Positions 7,632 to 17,411 of a stretch of 64,000 nucleotides of DNA are shown here, one piece after another. Numbering within the stretch: the stretch's first letter is position 1; every line of letters begins with the position of its first letter. The DNA is from an uncultured Bacteroidales bacterium (lineage in GTDB: Bacteria; Bacteroidota; Bacteroidia; Bacteroidales; WCHB1-69), in NCBI GenBank assembly GCA_946409645.1, contig CAMJXE010000003.1, forward strand, positions 19,721-83,720, read 5' to 3'. Below the pieces are notes generated by a model. That model worked only from the letters and a program-made list of their open reading frames with translations. It had not been told where the DNA came from and made no database searches. The position numbers and the translations under genes are program-made.

Positions 7632-9353
7632 ATGACAAAAGACTTAACCCAGCAGTACATCGACGCATGGTTGAATGGAAACTATGACGAGGATGTAAAG
7701 AAGGAAATTAGGAAAATGCAAATGAATGACCCGGAGGCTTTGTCGGATGCTTTCTACAGAACCCTTGAGTTCGGTACCGGTGGTCTGCGCGGCATCTTAG
7801 GTGTCGGTACCAACCGCATGAACAAATACACGGTGGGCTTTGCCACCCAAGGTTTAGCCAACTACCTGATAAAGTGTTTCAGCAAGAATATCAAGGTGGC
7901 CATCTCCTTCGATTCGCGCAATTTCAGCACGGAATTTGCCCAGATTGCAGCTAACATATTGGCAGCCAACGAAATTCAAGTGTATCTCTTCGATTCGTTG
8001 CGCCCCACGCCGGAGCTTTCGTTCGCAGTACGCCATCTACAGTGCAACGCAGGCATTATGATTACCGCTTCCCATAACCCAAAAGAGTACAATGGATACA
8101 AGGTCTATTGGAATGACGGAGGTCAGTTGGTGCCTCCGCATGACAAAAACGTCATCGCTGAGGTCAACAAGATCAAGGAGGTGGATCAAGTGAAGTGGGA
8201 CGGCCGTCCTGATTTGATTCGCTCCATCGGTAAAGACATCGACAATGTATATTTGACGATGATTCGTCGTCTCTCGTTGCATCCTGAAGCTGTTGCCGAG
8301 GCGAAACAATTCTCGATCGTCTATACACCGCTGCATGGCACCGGCATTTCTGTGGTGCCGCAAGCCCTTTCTGATTTTGGATTTAAAAATGTGCATATTG
8401 TCGAAGAACAGGCTGTTACAGACGGAAACTTTCCGACAGTGAAATCTCCGAATCCAGAAGAACATGCCGCTTTGGAGTTGGCGATCAAGAAGGCCAAGAA
8501 GGTCAAGGCGGATATCGTTTTGGCCACAGACCCCGATGCCGATCGCGTGGGTATCGCTGTTCGCCGTGAAGATGGTGAATATCAGTTGTTTAACGGCAAT
8601 CAAACAGCAACGCTGTTGTTCCATTATATGCTCTCTCAGTCGAACATCAGTTTGGAAAACAACCTCTTTGTGGTGAAGACTATCGTCACGACCGACTTGA
8701 TTGATCAGATTGCTACAGACTACAATGTCGAGTGTTTCAATGTGCTGACCGGTTTCAAGTATATTGCCGAGAAGATTCGAGAGAACGAAGGCAAGAAGCA
8801 GTTCCTCGTGGGCGGCGAGGAGAGTTATGGATACCTTGTGGGCGATTTTGTACGCGATAAGGATGCCGTTTCCGCATGCTGTCTCATTGCCGAGATGGCT
8901 GCATATTACAAGACGGAGTTCAATAAGAGCCTTATCGATCAGTTAGGCGACCTCTATCGTCAGTACCAGTATTACAAAGAAGACATGGTTTCGCTGACAG
9001 AGCCTGGCGAGGCTGGTATGCAGGCTATTCAGCAGCGCATGAGCGACCTTCGCGAACAATTCCCGAGAGAACTGGGTGGTCAGCAGGTTGTCAGGGTCCA
9101 CGATTACAAGACCCAACATACCTGTAACATGATTTCCACTACCGACGACCGAATCGAGTTACCAGTCTCCAATGTGTTGCAGTTCCTTACAGCCGACGGC
9201 AGCAAAGTGACTGTACGCCCGTCTGGCACGGAACCCAAGATCAAGTTCTATTTCAGCGTGTGTGAAGCGATGGAACCCGAGCAGACCCTCGAAGAGGTGG
9301 ACAAAATCTTGAAAGAGCGCATTGAAGCGTTGAAAAAGGACTTGGGTCTTTGA
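7632..9353 (+). CDS. Phospho-sugar mutase (phosphoglucomutase/phosphomannomutase)
   Basis: A 573-residue enzyme of the alpha-D-phosphohexomutase superfamily that interconverts hexose-1- and hexose-6-phosphate through a phosphoserine. All four signature loops are visible: the catalytic serine in ITASHNPKEYNGYKVYW (about residues 143-159), the metal loop DPDADRVGI (about 302-310), the sugar-binding loop GGEESYGYLVGDFVRDKDA (about 395) and the phosphate-binding loop RPSGTEPKIKFY (about 532). The N-terminal GTGGLRGILGVGTNRMN matches the long PgcA-like branch. It probably forms a metabolic pair with the ROK kinase upstream. Confidence 0.93.
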   Translation: MTKDLTQQYIDAWLNGNYDEDVKKEIRKMQMNDPEALSDAFYRTLEFGTGGLRGILGVGTNRMNKYTVGFATQGLANYLIKCFSKNIKVAISFDSRNFSTEFAQIAANILAANEIQVYLFDSLRPTPELSFAVRHLQCNAGIMITASHNPKEYNGYKVYWNDGGQLVPPHDKNVIAEVNKIKEVDQVKWDGRPDLIRSIGKDIDNVYLTMIRRLSLHPEAVAEAKQFSIVYTPLHGTGISVVPQALSDFGFKNVHIVEEQAVTDGNFPTVKSPNPEEHAALELAIKKAKKVKADIVLATDPDADRVGIAVRREDGEYQLFNGNQTATLLFHYMLSQSNISLENNLFVVKTIVTTDLIDQIATDYNVECFNVLTGFKYIAEKIRENEGKKQFLVGGEESYGYLVGDFVRDKDAVSACCLIAEMAAYYKTEFNKSLIDQLGDLYRQYQYYKEDMVSLTEPGEAGMQAIQQRMSDLREQFPRELGGQQVVRVHDYKTQHTCNMISTTDDRIELPVSNVLQFLTADGSKVTVRPSGTEPKIKFYFSVCEAMEPEQTLEEVDKILKERIEALKKDLGL

Positions 9354-9356
9354 TAA

Positions 9357-9384
9357 TTCAGAATTCAGAATTCAGAATTCAGAA
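9357..9384. repeat. TTCAGAA heptamer array
   Basis: Four tandem copies of the 7-bp unit TTCAGAA follow the phosphohexomutase stop codon. The same array recurs at 39711-39731. Confidence 0.7.
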
Positions 9385-9392
9385 TGGCTATT

Positions 9393-9419
9393 GTAGAAAT
9401 GCAATCATAGCGTCTCTAC
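9393..9419. repeat. Degenerate GTAG...CTAC palindrome
   Basis: The right arm GCGTCTCTAC matches the 28-bp palindrome family, but the left arm GTAGAAATGC carries substitutions. It looks like a decayed copy. Heptamers like those at 7531 follow immediately (9423-9456). Confidence 0.6.
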
Positions 9420-9462
9420 AATCAACCTTTAACCTTTAACCGTTAAACCTTAAACTAATAAT

Positions 9463-11535
9463 ATGATAAATCCCAAATTATTAAACCCCCAAAGCATCGT
9501 GATATGCGGTGCATCAAGTGATATTCACAAACCCGGCGGAAAATCGCTGAAAAACCTTTTGGAGAGCCCCTTCAAGGGTCAGATTTACGCTGTTAACCCA
9601 AAAGAAACGGAAGTGCAAGGCGTGAAATGCTACACCAAAGTGGAAGATCTACCACAGGTAGATTGTGCCATTCTCTGCATTGCAGCCAAGTTCTGCTCAC
9701 AAACGGTCGATGTGTTGGCCAAGGAAAAGGGCTGTAGAGGCTTTATCATTGTCAGTGCCGGCTTCTCCGAGGAGAGTCACGAAGGCGCTGAGATTGAGCA
9801 ACATATCGTTGATACCATCAATAGTGTTGGTGGATCGCTCATTGGCCCTAACTGCACCGGCTTCCTCAATGTGAACTATGCTGGCTGCTTCGACACGCCC
9901 ATCCCGAGCCTTGACCCTCATGGTGTCGATTTCATCACGGGATCAGGTGCTACGGCCGTGTTTATCAAGGAATACGGTATTAGCAACGGACTGAAATTCA
10001 ATAGTGTATGGGCAGTGGGCAACAGTGCTCAGTTAGGTATTGAGGATGTTCTCGAACATTTGGACGAGACTTTCGATCCCGAGAAGTCTTCACGCGTTAT
10101 CATGCTCTACATGGAAAAGATTGGAGATCCGCAACGACTGCTCAAGCATAGCCGCAGCCTTATCAACAAGGGATGCCACATCGCCGCCATTAAGAGTGGT
10201 GGCAGTGCCGCTGGCTCTCGTGCCGCATCGTCGCACACAGGTGCTTTGGCCACCAACGACGCTGCTGTGGATGCACTTTTCCAAAAAGCAGGAATCGTGC
10301 GCTGCCACAACCGTCAGGAACTGACTACCGTATGCGCAGTCTTCATGCATCCTGAGCTCAAGGGCAAACGTTGCGCTGTTATCACCCACGCCGGCGGTCC
10401 TGCTGTTATGCTCACCGATGTGTTGTCAAACGGCGGCATGGAAGTGCCCCCCCTCAAGGACCATCCTGCCAGCCCTGCCCTTTTGGCGAAACTGTTCGGC
10501 GGCTCTTCTGTGGGCAATCCCATCGACTTCCTCGCCACCGGTACTGCCGAGCAACTTGGCTATATCATTGATACGGTTGAAAATGAATACGACGAAATCG
10601 ATTTTTCTGTGGTTATCTTCGGCTCACCCGGATTGTTCAGCAACAAAGAGGTTTACGACCTTTTGGACGAGAAGATGAAGACTTGCAAGAAGCCTATCTT
10701 TCCGGTGCTTCCGAGTATTATCAACGTAAAGGATGAAATCAACGATTTCATTGCCAAAGGTCGCATCAACTTCCCCGAGGAGTGCGTCTTGGGTAACGCC
10801 CTTGTGAAAGTTTATAATACTCCCAAACCCCAACCCGAACATGTGGAGCTGCCACAGATCGACGTGGCACGCATCCGCGCTACCGTGGATCGCTGCAAGG
10901 ACGGTTACATGGAAATCGCTGACTATAACGAGCTTTTAGACGCTGCTGGTATCAGTCGCAAAAAGAGCGTTGAGGTTTCCAAGAAGGAAGATGCGTTGGC
11001 ATTCGCGAAAGAAGTGGGTTGCAGCAAGGACGTGCCGTTGGTGATGAAGGTTGTAGGGCCGTTACATAAGAGCGATGTGGGTGGTGTTACCTTGGGTGTC
11101 AAGGATTTAGACACTGTTGCTAAAGAATTCGACCGCCTGATTGTTATCCCAGAAACGTACGCTGTGGAGATGTATCCGATGTTGGACGGTACGGATGTCT
11201 ATATCGGTGCAATCCGCGACCCGAAATTCGGTCATCAGATATTCTTCGGTCTGGGCGGTATTTTCATTGAGGTGTTGAAAGACGTTCAGAGCGCTTTGGC
11301 ACCCATCACCGCTGCCGAGGCCAAGGAGATGCTCACCAAGCTGCGTGGTTACAAGATTCTCCAAGGCGTTCGCGGACAGGAACCAGTGAATCTGGATTTA
11401 TATGCCGATCAGGTCGCCCGCGTGAGCGCGTTGGTGCAGGCCGCCCCCGAGATTGCGGAGATGGACCTCAACCCGCTGTTGGGTAATCCGCGCTACGTCA
11501 CCGCTGTCGATGCGCGTATCCGTCTCGAGAAATGA
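9463..11535 (+). CDS. Acetate/acyl-CoA ligase (ADP-forming), fused alpha-beta form
   Basis: A 690-residue cytoplasmic enzyme that converts acyl-CoA + ADP + Pi to acid + CoA + ATP, a substrate-level phosphorylation step in fermenters. The N-terminal CoA-binding Rossmann domain begins SIVICGASSDIHKPGGKSLKNL. The central ligase-CoA domain carries the phospho-accepting histidine in ASSHTGALA (about residue 260). The ATP-grasp beta domain fills about 480-690, with LGLGGIF-like loops and the MDLNPLL signature near the C-terminus. The gene is monocistronic and ends at a terminator. The acid specificity (acetate, propionate, aryl acids) cannot be decided. Confidence 0.9.
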   Translation: MINPKLLNPQSIVICGASSDIHKPGGKSLKNLLESPFKGQIYAVNPKETEVQGVKCYTKVEDLPQVDCAILCIAAKFCSQTVDVLAKEKGCRGFIIVSAGFSEESHEGAEIEQHIVDTINSVGGSLIGPNCTGFLNVNYAGCFDTPIPSLDPHGVDFITGSGATAVFIKEYGISNGLKFNSVWAVGNSAQLGIEDVLEHLDETFDPEKSSRVIMLYMEKIGDPQRLLKHSRSLINKGCHIAAIKSGGSAAGSRAASSHTGALATNDAAVDALFQKAGIVRCHNRQELTTVCAVFMHPELKGKRCAVITHAGGPAVMLTDVLSNGGMEVPPLKDHPASPALLAKLFGGSSVGNPIDFLATGTAEQLGYIIDTVENEYDEIDFSVVIFGSPGLFSNKEVYDLLDEKMKTCKKPIFPVLPSIINVKDEINDFIAKGRINFPEECVLGNALVKVYNTPKPQPEHVELPQIDVARIRATVDRCKDGYMEIADYNELLDAAGISRKKSVEVSKKEDALAFAKEVGCSKDVPLVMKVVGPLHKSDVGGVTLGVKDLDTVAKEFDRLIVIPETYAVEMYPMLDGTDVYIGAIRDPKFGHQIFFGLGGIFIEVLKDVQSALAPITAAEAKEMLTKLRGYKILQGVRGQEPVNLDLYADQVARVSALVQAAPEIAEMDLNPLLGNPRYVTAVDARIRLEK

Positions 11536-11561
11536 TAACAAACCTGCAGTCATTTTGAACT

Positions 11562-11606
11562 AGTGCGGGAATCTTCATTTTGAGGGTACCCGCACTTTCT
11601 TTTGAT
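11562..11606 (+). terminator. Intrinsic terminator after the acyl-CoA ligase gene
   Basis: AGTGCGGG pairs with CCCGCACT across a long loop and is followed by TTTCTTTT. Confidence 0.65.
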
Positions 11607-11666
11607 AACACAATATCTTTAATAAAAAATATTGAAAAAAGTGTAGTGTTATTTGAAGAAAATTTG

Positions 11667-11674
11667 TATCTTTG
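11667..11674 (+). promoter_or_regulatory. -7 box TATCTTTG for the TonB-C/OmpA-like gene
   Basis: TATCTTTG is 32 bp upstream of the ATG at 11707, after an AT-rich stretch. Confidence 0.7.
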
Positions 11675-11706
11675 CGCCTTGGAAAATAATGTAAAATAAT
11701 ATAAGT

Positions 11707-12792
11707 ATGAAAAGTAACTTTTCCTCAATCAAATTGGTCGCGGCGATTGCTTTAATTGTTTGCTTTACAATGAGTTATGCGCAGTGCGACAAAGGTAATG
11801 TGTATGGTCAGAAAGGCCAAAAGTCGGGCATCGCTATTGTCAAGGCCGACTCTAACGGACAGCATGTTGTGCCCACTTCCGCTTTGACTCTCCCCACATT
11901 CAAGGGTGGTAACAAGGCTATGTGCCGCTACATCAACAAGACGAAAAAGTATCCGGTCAACTTGAAGAACCAGAAAATCTCCGGCACTACTTTGGTGCAA
12001 GCCAAGGTTTTAAAGGATAGTACGTTGACAGACATTGAGGTGGTTGAAAGCTCTGGCTATCAGGAATTCGACGACGAGGCTGTACGCGTAGTCAAGTCTT
12101 TCCCTCACATGATTCCTTCTACCCAAAGTTGTGAAGCACAAGACATGATTGTCCAAATCCCGGTTGTTTTCAACTATGAGGACGAGGTCGCTGCCGAAAA
12201 GAAGAAAGCCGAGATGGAAGCCGCCAAAAAGGACATACTCAAACCCATTACCCTCTATTTCGAGAATGACCGTCCGGATCCGCGTACCAGACAAGAGACT
12301 ACCAATACCGAATATGTAGGTCTGTACAACAACTACATGGCTGCCAAGAGCAACTATGTGAACAATGCAGGCAAGGGCCTCACGGGAGCACAAAAGACCA
12401 ATGCTCAACAAACCATGGAGTCCTTCTTCAACGATTCCATCCAGACAGGTTATGACCGCTTGGTGAAGCTCACCAAATTTGTGGTTGATGCTTTGAAGGA
12501 TGGTCAGCAAGTGGAGTTCACTATCAGCGGTTTTGCTAGCCCGGTAGGTGGCAGCGATTACAACAAACTGCTCTCTGCACGCCGTATCCAAAGCGTCATC
12601 AACTATATGTCTCAAGCCCACGGCGGTTATCTGGCTCAGTACATTAACGGCTCCCGCCCGGGTCTTACCATCCATCGTGACCCCGAAGGCCAAGTTGGTA
12701 GCTTCAACACCACAGCTGTCCGCGAAACGGTTTATGGCCTCAAGGCATCCAAGGACAGAAAGATTACCATTCATAAGATTTCTATCAAATAA
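11707..12792 (+). CDS. Secreted TonB C-terminal-domain / OmpA-like protein
   Basis: A 361-residue envelope protein with a signal peptide (about residues 1-26, ending SYAQ). Residues ~60-155 resemble the TonB C-terminal domain: a PTFKGGNKAMCRYINK start, GTTLVQAKVLKDSTLTDIEVVESSGYQEFDDEAVRVVKSF, then the QIPVVFNY strand. An alanine/lysine helix follows, then a C-terminal domain (~190-361) with OmpA-like features such as FTISGFASPVGG and NKLLSARRIQSVINY. No membrane anchor is present beyond the signal, so it is unlikely to be a working energy transducer. A periplasmic or outer-membrane scaffold that binds peptidoglycan is more plausible. Its promoter and terminator make it a single-gene unit. 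Confidence 0.72.
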   Translation: MKSNFSSIKLVAAIALIVCFTMSYAQCDKGNVYGQKGQKSGIAIVKADSNGQHVVPTSALTLPTFKGGNKAMCRYINKTKKYPVNLKNQKISGTTLVQAKVLKDSTLTDIEVVESSGYQEFDDEAVRVVKSFPHMIPSTQSCEAQDMIVQIPVVFNYEDEVAAEKKKAEMEAAKKDILKPITLYFENDRPDPRTRQETTNTEYVGLYNNYMAAKSNYVNNAGKGLTGAQKTNAQQTMESFFNDSIQTGYDRLVKLTKFVVDALKDGQQVEFTISGFASPVGGSDYNKLLSARRIQSVINYMSQAHGGYLAQYINGSRPGLTIHRDPEGQVGSFNTTAVRETVYGLKASKDRKITIHKISIK

Positions 12793-12816
12793 TATATATA
12801 CAATAATTATATATAT

Positions 12817-12846
12817 AAAGGGGAGGCGGGATGTCTCCCCTTTTTT
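12817..12846 (+). terminator. Intrinsic terminator
   Basis: AAAGGGGAG pairs with CTCCCCTTT, followed by more T. It ends the TonB-C/OmpA-like gene. The rest of the 12793-13223 gap holds a promoter and a ~200-nt leader for rpmD, and no gene that I can support. Confidence 0.8.
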
Positions 12847-12987
12847 CGTTTCTAACCATACATTGCAGTTGTTTTTTTCTCTATTCGTTTCGTTTCCATA
12901 ATAATGTTTTATTCATTATCAATTGTCAATTAATCAAATAGTTACATCGAAGGATGTCTTTTTTTGGAAAAAAAAATCAACACCTGA

Positions 12988-13016
12988 TTGGGGATAAAGA
13001 AAAAAGTGTATTTTTG
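12988..13016 (+). promoter_or_regulatory. Promoter of the rpmD-rplQ ribosomal operon
   Basis: TTG at 12988-12990 and TATTTTTG at 13009-13016 are separated by 18 bp, close to the Bacteroidota -33/-7 spacing. The predicted transcript begins about 200 nt before rpmD. That is long for this window and leaves room for a leader regulator. Rearranged ribosomal operons need a new promoter at exactly this place. Confidence 0.75.
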
Positions 13017-13223
13017 CAAGCTTTTTGAAGTGGAATGCAAAAGCGGGTAGGAGAGAGGTGTTTGAACCGCGTAACTATTTGATTTCACGGACTGTAATGA
13101 ACATAGAGTATGGTGGAGGAGTTGGTTTTTTATGGTTGCGTTTATGAAAATAGTTGCATTTTTCTTTCGAAAATGGACTATTTTTTTTTTGAATATTAAT
13201 AATGTAAAATAAATTTTGAAGGG

Positions 13224-13403
13224 ATGAAAAAGATTAAAATCACACAAGTCAGAAGCGCGGTTGACAGACCCGCACGTCAGAAAAGATCTTTAGTAGCATT
13301 AGGCATTCACAAGATGCATCAAACGGTCGAACACGAAGCCACTCCCCAAATCTTGGGTATCGTGGAATCTGTGAAGCACTTAGTCAGCGTTGAAGAATTA
13401 TAA
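13224..13403 (+). CDS. rpmD: 50S ribosomal protein L30
   Basis: A 59-residue ORF too short for the supplied track, reading MKKIKITQVRSAVDRPARQK and ending VSVEEL. It has the normal L30 length and pattern: basic N-terminal strand, then LGIHKMHQTVEHEATPQILGIV. An AAGGG sequence precedes the ATG. It is the first gene of its operon here, whereas rpmD normally follows rpsE directly; rpsE is 11.8 kb downstream in this window. Confidence 0.95.
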   Translation: MKKIKITQVRSAVDRPARQKRSLVALGIHKMHQTVEHEATPQILGIVESVKHLVSVEEL

Positions 13404-13432
13404 TTTTTAATAACCAATTGAATATCAAAGAG

Positions 13433-13897
13433 ATGAATTTACACAATTTAAAACCGGCAATAGGATCAACACACAGAGAACGCAGAATTGGTAGAGGACA
13501 AGGTTCCGGAAAAGGCGGCACATCCACACGTGGACACAAAGGCGCTCAATCCCGCTCCGGTTACAGCCGTAAGATCGGTTTCGAAGGCGGCCAAATGCCT
13601 ATTTACAGAATATTGCCCAAGAGAGGTTTCAAGAATATCAACCGTGTAGAGTACAACGCTATCAATGTCAGCACTATCCAAAAACTCGTTGAGAAGTGCA
13701 ATGTTGACAAAATCGACCGCGATTTGCTCGTGAAGAACGGTTTGGCCAAGAAGAACGACCTCATCGCCATCCTCGCCAAGGGCGAACTTACTGCTAAGGT
13801 GCATGTGGTGGCTGACAAGTTCTCGGCAAAAGCCAAGTCTGCGATCGAACAATGCGGCGGTACGGCAGAACTCGTTAACGCTCCCGCAGCTGAGTAA
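13433..13897 (+). CDS. rplO: 50S ribosomal protein L15
   Basis: Binds 23S rRNA in the large subunit. The N-terminus MNLHNLKPAIGS and the glycine/arginine-rich RRIGRGQGSGKGGTSTRGHKG tail are diagnostic. I choose the ATG at 13433 over the track start at 13418, which is a TTG five codons earlier, because AAAGAG precedes it and family members start here. It follows rpmD by 29 bp and precedes secY by 21 bp. Confidence 0.96.
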   Translation: MNLHNLKPAIGSTHRERRIGRGQGSGKGGTSTRGHKGAQSRSGYSRKIGFEGGQMPIYRILPKRGFKNINRVEYNAINVSTIQKLVEKCNVDKIDRDLLVKNGLAKKNDLIAILAKGELTAKVHVVADKFSAKAKSAIEQCGGTAELVNAPAAE

Positions 13898-13918
13898 TCT
13901 TATTAAAAAGTCGTTACA

Positions 13919-15283
13919 ATGAAAAAATTCATAGAAACCATTAAGAACATTTTCAGGATTGAGGATTTGAGAAAACGTATTCTCTACACCCTCTTCATCA
14001 TCCTGATCTACCGCTTCGGTGCGCATGTGGTGCTGCCGGGTATCAATCCCGCCGCCCTTTCCGCTTTCAGCAGTGCCGCACAGAAAGGTCTTCTCGGCAT
14101 GTTGGACCTCTTCTCTGGCGGTGCTTTCTCTAATGCTTCCATTTTCGCGTTGGGTATCATGCCTTACATCACCGCATCCATCGTGGTGCAGCTGCTTACC
14201 CTCGCAGTTCCCTATTTCCAGAGATTGGCGAAGGAAGGTGAAAGCGGTCGTACGAAAATCAACCAGATTACCCGTTATCTGACCGTCGCCGTTCTCGCGG
14301 TGCAGGCTCCCGCCTATATCGCGCAACTCACGGGTCAGTTCCCCGGTGCTGTGGCTCCCTCTATGTTGGAAACCCGTATCCTCGGATTCTCCGCATTCGC
14401 CATCTGCGCGTTCATCCTGTTGATTTCCGCAACCCTGTTCATCATGTGGCTTGGTGAGCGTATTACCGACAACGGTATCGGCAACGGTATCTCTATGATC
14501 ATCATGATCGGTATTATCGCCCGTCTGCCTTTCGCATTACAAGCTGAATTCACAGCTCGTATTACTGAGATGAACGGTGGTCCTATCATTTTCATCATTG
14601 AAATCATCCTTATGATGATTATCATCGGTCTCTGCATCCTGTTGGTGCAAGGAACTCGCCGCATTCCGGTACAATACGCAAAGCGCGTGGTGGGCAACAA
14701 ACAGTACGGCGGTGTCCGTAACTATCTGCCCCTCAAAGTGAATGCTGCAGGTGTTATGCCCATCATTTTCGCCCAGGCTTTGATGTTTATCCCCTTGACA
14801 TTCGTGAATATCTCCCAAGAAACCACTTCCGGCTTCTGGAGCAGTTTTATCGATTATAACCGTTTGGGCTACAATGTGGTGTTCTTCTTGCTCATCATTG
14901 CCTTCACTTATTTCTATACGGCAATTACCATCAATCCGCAGCAAATTGCAGAGGATCTCAAGAAGAACAACGGTTTTATCCCTGGTGTGAAACCTGGCAA
15001 GCAAACCGCAGAGTATATCGACAAGATCATGTCCCGCATAACCCTGCCCGGTTCCATCTTCTTGGGTATTGTGGCTATCCTTCCCGCTGTTGTGCGCCTG
15101 TTTGGTGTCAACCAACAGTTCGCTCAGTTCTTCGGCGGCACATCCCTGCTGATTATGGTCGGCGTGGTGTTGGATACGTTGCAACAAATCGAAAGTCATT
15201 TGCTCATGCGTCACTATGATGGTCTGACAAAGTCTGGCCGTATCAAGGGTCGTACTGGCGGTGGTATCTACGGAGCTCGCTAA
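13919..15283 (+). CDS. secY: Preprotein translocase subunit SecY
   Basis: The pore-forming subunit of the Sec translocon, 454 residues with ten hydrophobic segments. Recognisable features are the N-terminal RKRILYTLFIILIYRFGAHVVLPGI, the plug region after GMLDLFSGG, and the cytoplasmic loop GTRRIPVQYAKR. It lies between rplO and map as in the normal spc operon. Confidence 0.97.
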   Translation: MKKFIETIKNIFRIEDLRKRILYTLFIILIYRFGAHVVLPGINPAALSAFSSAAQKGLLGMLDLFSGGAFSNASIFALGIMPYITASIVVQLLTLAVPYFQRLAKEGESGRTKINQITRYLTVAVLAVQAPAYIAQLTGQFPGAVAPSMLETRILGFSAFAICAFILLISATLFIMWLGERITDNGIGNGISMIIMIGIIARLPFALQAEFTARITEMNGGPIIFIIEIILMMIIIGLCILLVQGTRRIPVQYAKRVVGNKQYGGVRNYLPLKVNAAGVMPIIFAQALMFIPLTFVNISQETTSGFWSSFIDYNRLGYNVVFFLLIIAFTYFYTAITINPQQIAEDLKKNNGFIPGVKPGKQTAEYIDKIMSRITLPGSIFLGIVAILPAVVRLFGVNQQFAQFFGGTSLLIMVGVVLDTLQQIESHLLMRHYDGLTKSGRIKGRTGGGIYGAR

Positions 15284-15317
15284 TATAATGGTATATATCG
15301 TAGAGAGATAAGAAAAG

Positions 15318-16115
15318 ATGTTCAGAAGAGTGAAATACAAGTCGGAAGCCGAGTTCGCAAAGCTCAAAGCCAGTGCGAATGTCGTGGCGGTGACCTTGGC
15401 CGAAGTCGCCAAGTACATCAAGCCGGGCGTGCCGCTCACCTATCTCGACCAGATTGGTGAACAGTGCATCCGCGACCACCATGCAGTTCCCTCATTCAAG
15501 GGTTACGAAGGCTATCCGGCTGCTCTCTGCCTCTCAGTGAATGATGTGGTTGTACACGGTATTCCCCGTCCTGGCATGTACCTTCGTGACGGCGATATTA
15601 TCTCCGTTGATTGTGGAGCTCTTTTGGACGGCTACCACGGTGATTTTTGCTACACTTTCGAGGTGGGCGAGGTTTCCAAAGAGGTGCATCAACTTTGCCA
15701 ACGCACCAAGGAGTCGCTTTACAAGGCGATTGAGGTGGCCAAGGCAGGCAACACAATCGGCGACATCGGTTACACGGTGGAAAAGTACGTGACTCAGTTC
15801 AACTATGGCGTAGTCAGAGAGCTGTGCGGTCACGGCATCGGTAAGGACATGCACGAGAAGCCCGATATCACCAACTATGGTAGCAAGGGCGCGGGTATGA
15901 AGATTTCAGCCGGCATGTGCATCTGTATAGAACCGATGATCAACATGGGAAGCCATAAGATTGTGATGGACAATGACGGTTGGACCATTCGCACCCGCGA
16001 CCACAAACCTTCGGCACACTATGAACATCAATTGATTATCACAGAGCGCGGTACGGAGGTCATCTCTACCTACAAACTGCTTGGCGAAGTGATTGGAACA
16101 GAAGAATTATATTAA
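15318..16115 (+). CDS. map: Type I methionine aminopeptidase
   Basis: Removes the initiator methionine from nascent proteins, acting after peptide deformylase (also in this window at 51075). It has 265 residues with the pita-bread metal ligands in ISVDCGALLDGYHGDFCYTF (Asp pair), the HGIGKDMHEKP histidine region, and the late CICIEPMI and HYEHQLIITE glutamates. It is placed between secY and infA as in most Bacteroidota. Confidence 0.96.
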   Translation: MFRRVKYKSEAEFAKLKASANVVAVTLAEVAKYIKPGVPLTYLDQIGEQCIRDHHAVPSFKGYEGYPAALCLSVNDVVVHGIPRPGMYLRDGDIISVDCGALLDGYHGDFCYTFEVGEVSKEVHQLCQRTKESLYKAIEVAKAGNTIGDIGYTVEKYVTQFNYGVVRELCGHGIGKDMHEKPDITNYGSKGAGMKISAGMCICIEPMINMGSHKIVMDNDGWTIRTRDHKPSAHYEHQLIITERGTEVISTYKLLGEVIGTEELY

Positions 16116-16127
16116 AATATTGAAGAT

Positions 16128-16349
16128 ATGGCAAAACAAGCAGCAGTTGACATTGATGGTGAGGTGATCGAAGCCCTGGGCAATGGACAATATCGTGTCC
16201 GCTTGGAAAGCGGCCATGAAATCCTGGCTCATCTCTCCGGCAAAATGCGGATGCATTACATCAAGATCATCCCCGGTGATCGTGTCCAGGTGGCGATGTC
16301 TCCCTATGATTTAACCAAAGGTAGAATCACCTACCGCCACAAAAATTAG
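16128..16349 (+). CDS. infA: Translation initiation factor IF-1
   Basis: A 73-residue S1/OB-fold protein that occupies the ribosomal A site during initiation. The sequence contains [25 protein letters not shown] and [21 protein letters not shown], which are typical. It starts 12 bp after the map stop, so the two are co-translated in one operon. Confidence 0.97.
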   Translation: MAKQAAVDIDGEVIEALGNGQYRVRLESGHEILAHLSGKMRMHYIKIIPGDRVQVAMSPYDLTKGRITYRHKN

Positions 16350-16421
16350 GAAGTTCGTTTGAGTCCGTTGTGACAAAAGCTCGGTAGAAAAATTTAGAAA
16401 TAATAATAAAACAATAAAGCA

Positions 16422-16538
16422 ATGAAAGTAAGAGCATCAGTTAAGAAAAGATCAGAAGATTGCATCGTGGTAAGACGTCATGGTGTGGTGTATGTGATAA
16501 ACAAAAAGAACCCTAAATTCAAACAACGTCAGGGTTAA
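16422..16538 (+). CDS. rpmJ: 50S ribosomal protein L36
   Basis: A 38-residue ORF below the track cutoff: [20 protein letters not shown] and ending NPKFKQRQG. Only one of the usual zinc ligands remains (one Cys, no CxxC pair), so it is the zinc-independent (C-) type seen in Bacteroidota. An AATAAAGCA leader precedes the ATG; no strong Shine-Dalgarno sequence is present, which is usual for the phylum. Confidence 0.95.
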   Translation: MKVRASVKKRSEDCIVVRRHGVVYVINKKNPKFKQRQG

Positions 16539-16582
16539 TAGAGAAAATTTAATAATTAATCATCATAAAAACATAAAGTAAT

Positions 16583-16957
<375 letters not shown>

Positions 16958-16989
16958 TAATTAATCACGGATAGAAGAAAATTATCAGT

Positions 16990-17379
16990 ATGGCAAAAAA
17001 TACAAAATCAACGAAGAAGAGAGTTGTTAGAATCGAGGCTCAAGGTAAGGCTTTTATCTATGCTTCTTTCAATAACGTGATCGTTTCCCTCACCAACAAC
17101 GACGGTCAGGTGATTTCCTGGTCTTCAGCTGGTAAGATGGGATACAGAGGTTCCAAGAAAAACACTCCCTACGCAGCCCAGATGGTGGCACAAGACTGTG
17201 CAAAGGTCGCCTACGACCTCGGTCTGCGTAGAGTGAAGGTTTACGTTAAAGGTCCGGGACAAGGCCGCGAGTCTGCCATCCGCTCCATCAACACCACGGG
17301 TATCATCGTGGAAGAGATCACGGATGTCACTCCGTTGCCACACAATGGCTGCCGTCCTCCTAAACACAGAAGAGTATAA
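16990..17379 (+). CDS. rpsK: 30S ribosomal protein S11
   Basis: A 129-residue platform protein of the small subunit. [20 protein letters not shown] and the C-terminal [18 protein letters not shown] are diagnostic. It follows rpsM by 32 bp. Confidence 0.97.
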   Translation: MAKNTKSTKKRVVRIEAQGKAFIYASFNNVIVSLTNNDGQVISWSSAGKMGYRGSKKNTPYAAQMVAQDCAKVAYDLGLRRVKVYVKGPGQGRESAIRSINTTGIIVEEITDVTPLPHNGCRPPKHRRV

Positions 17380-17411
17380 TTATTTCAATCATCATCGAAA
17401 AAATTTAGATT

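Noticed and set aside
7531-9456. CRISPR array
   Set aside because: Repeats are 7 bp, imperfect and without spacers; no cas genes are near.
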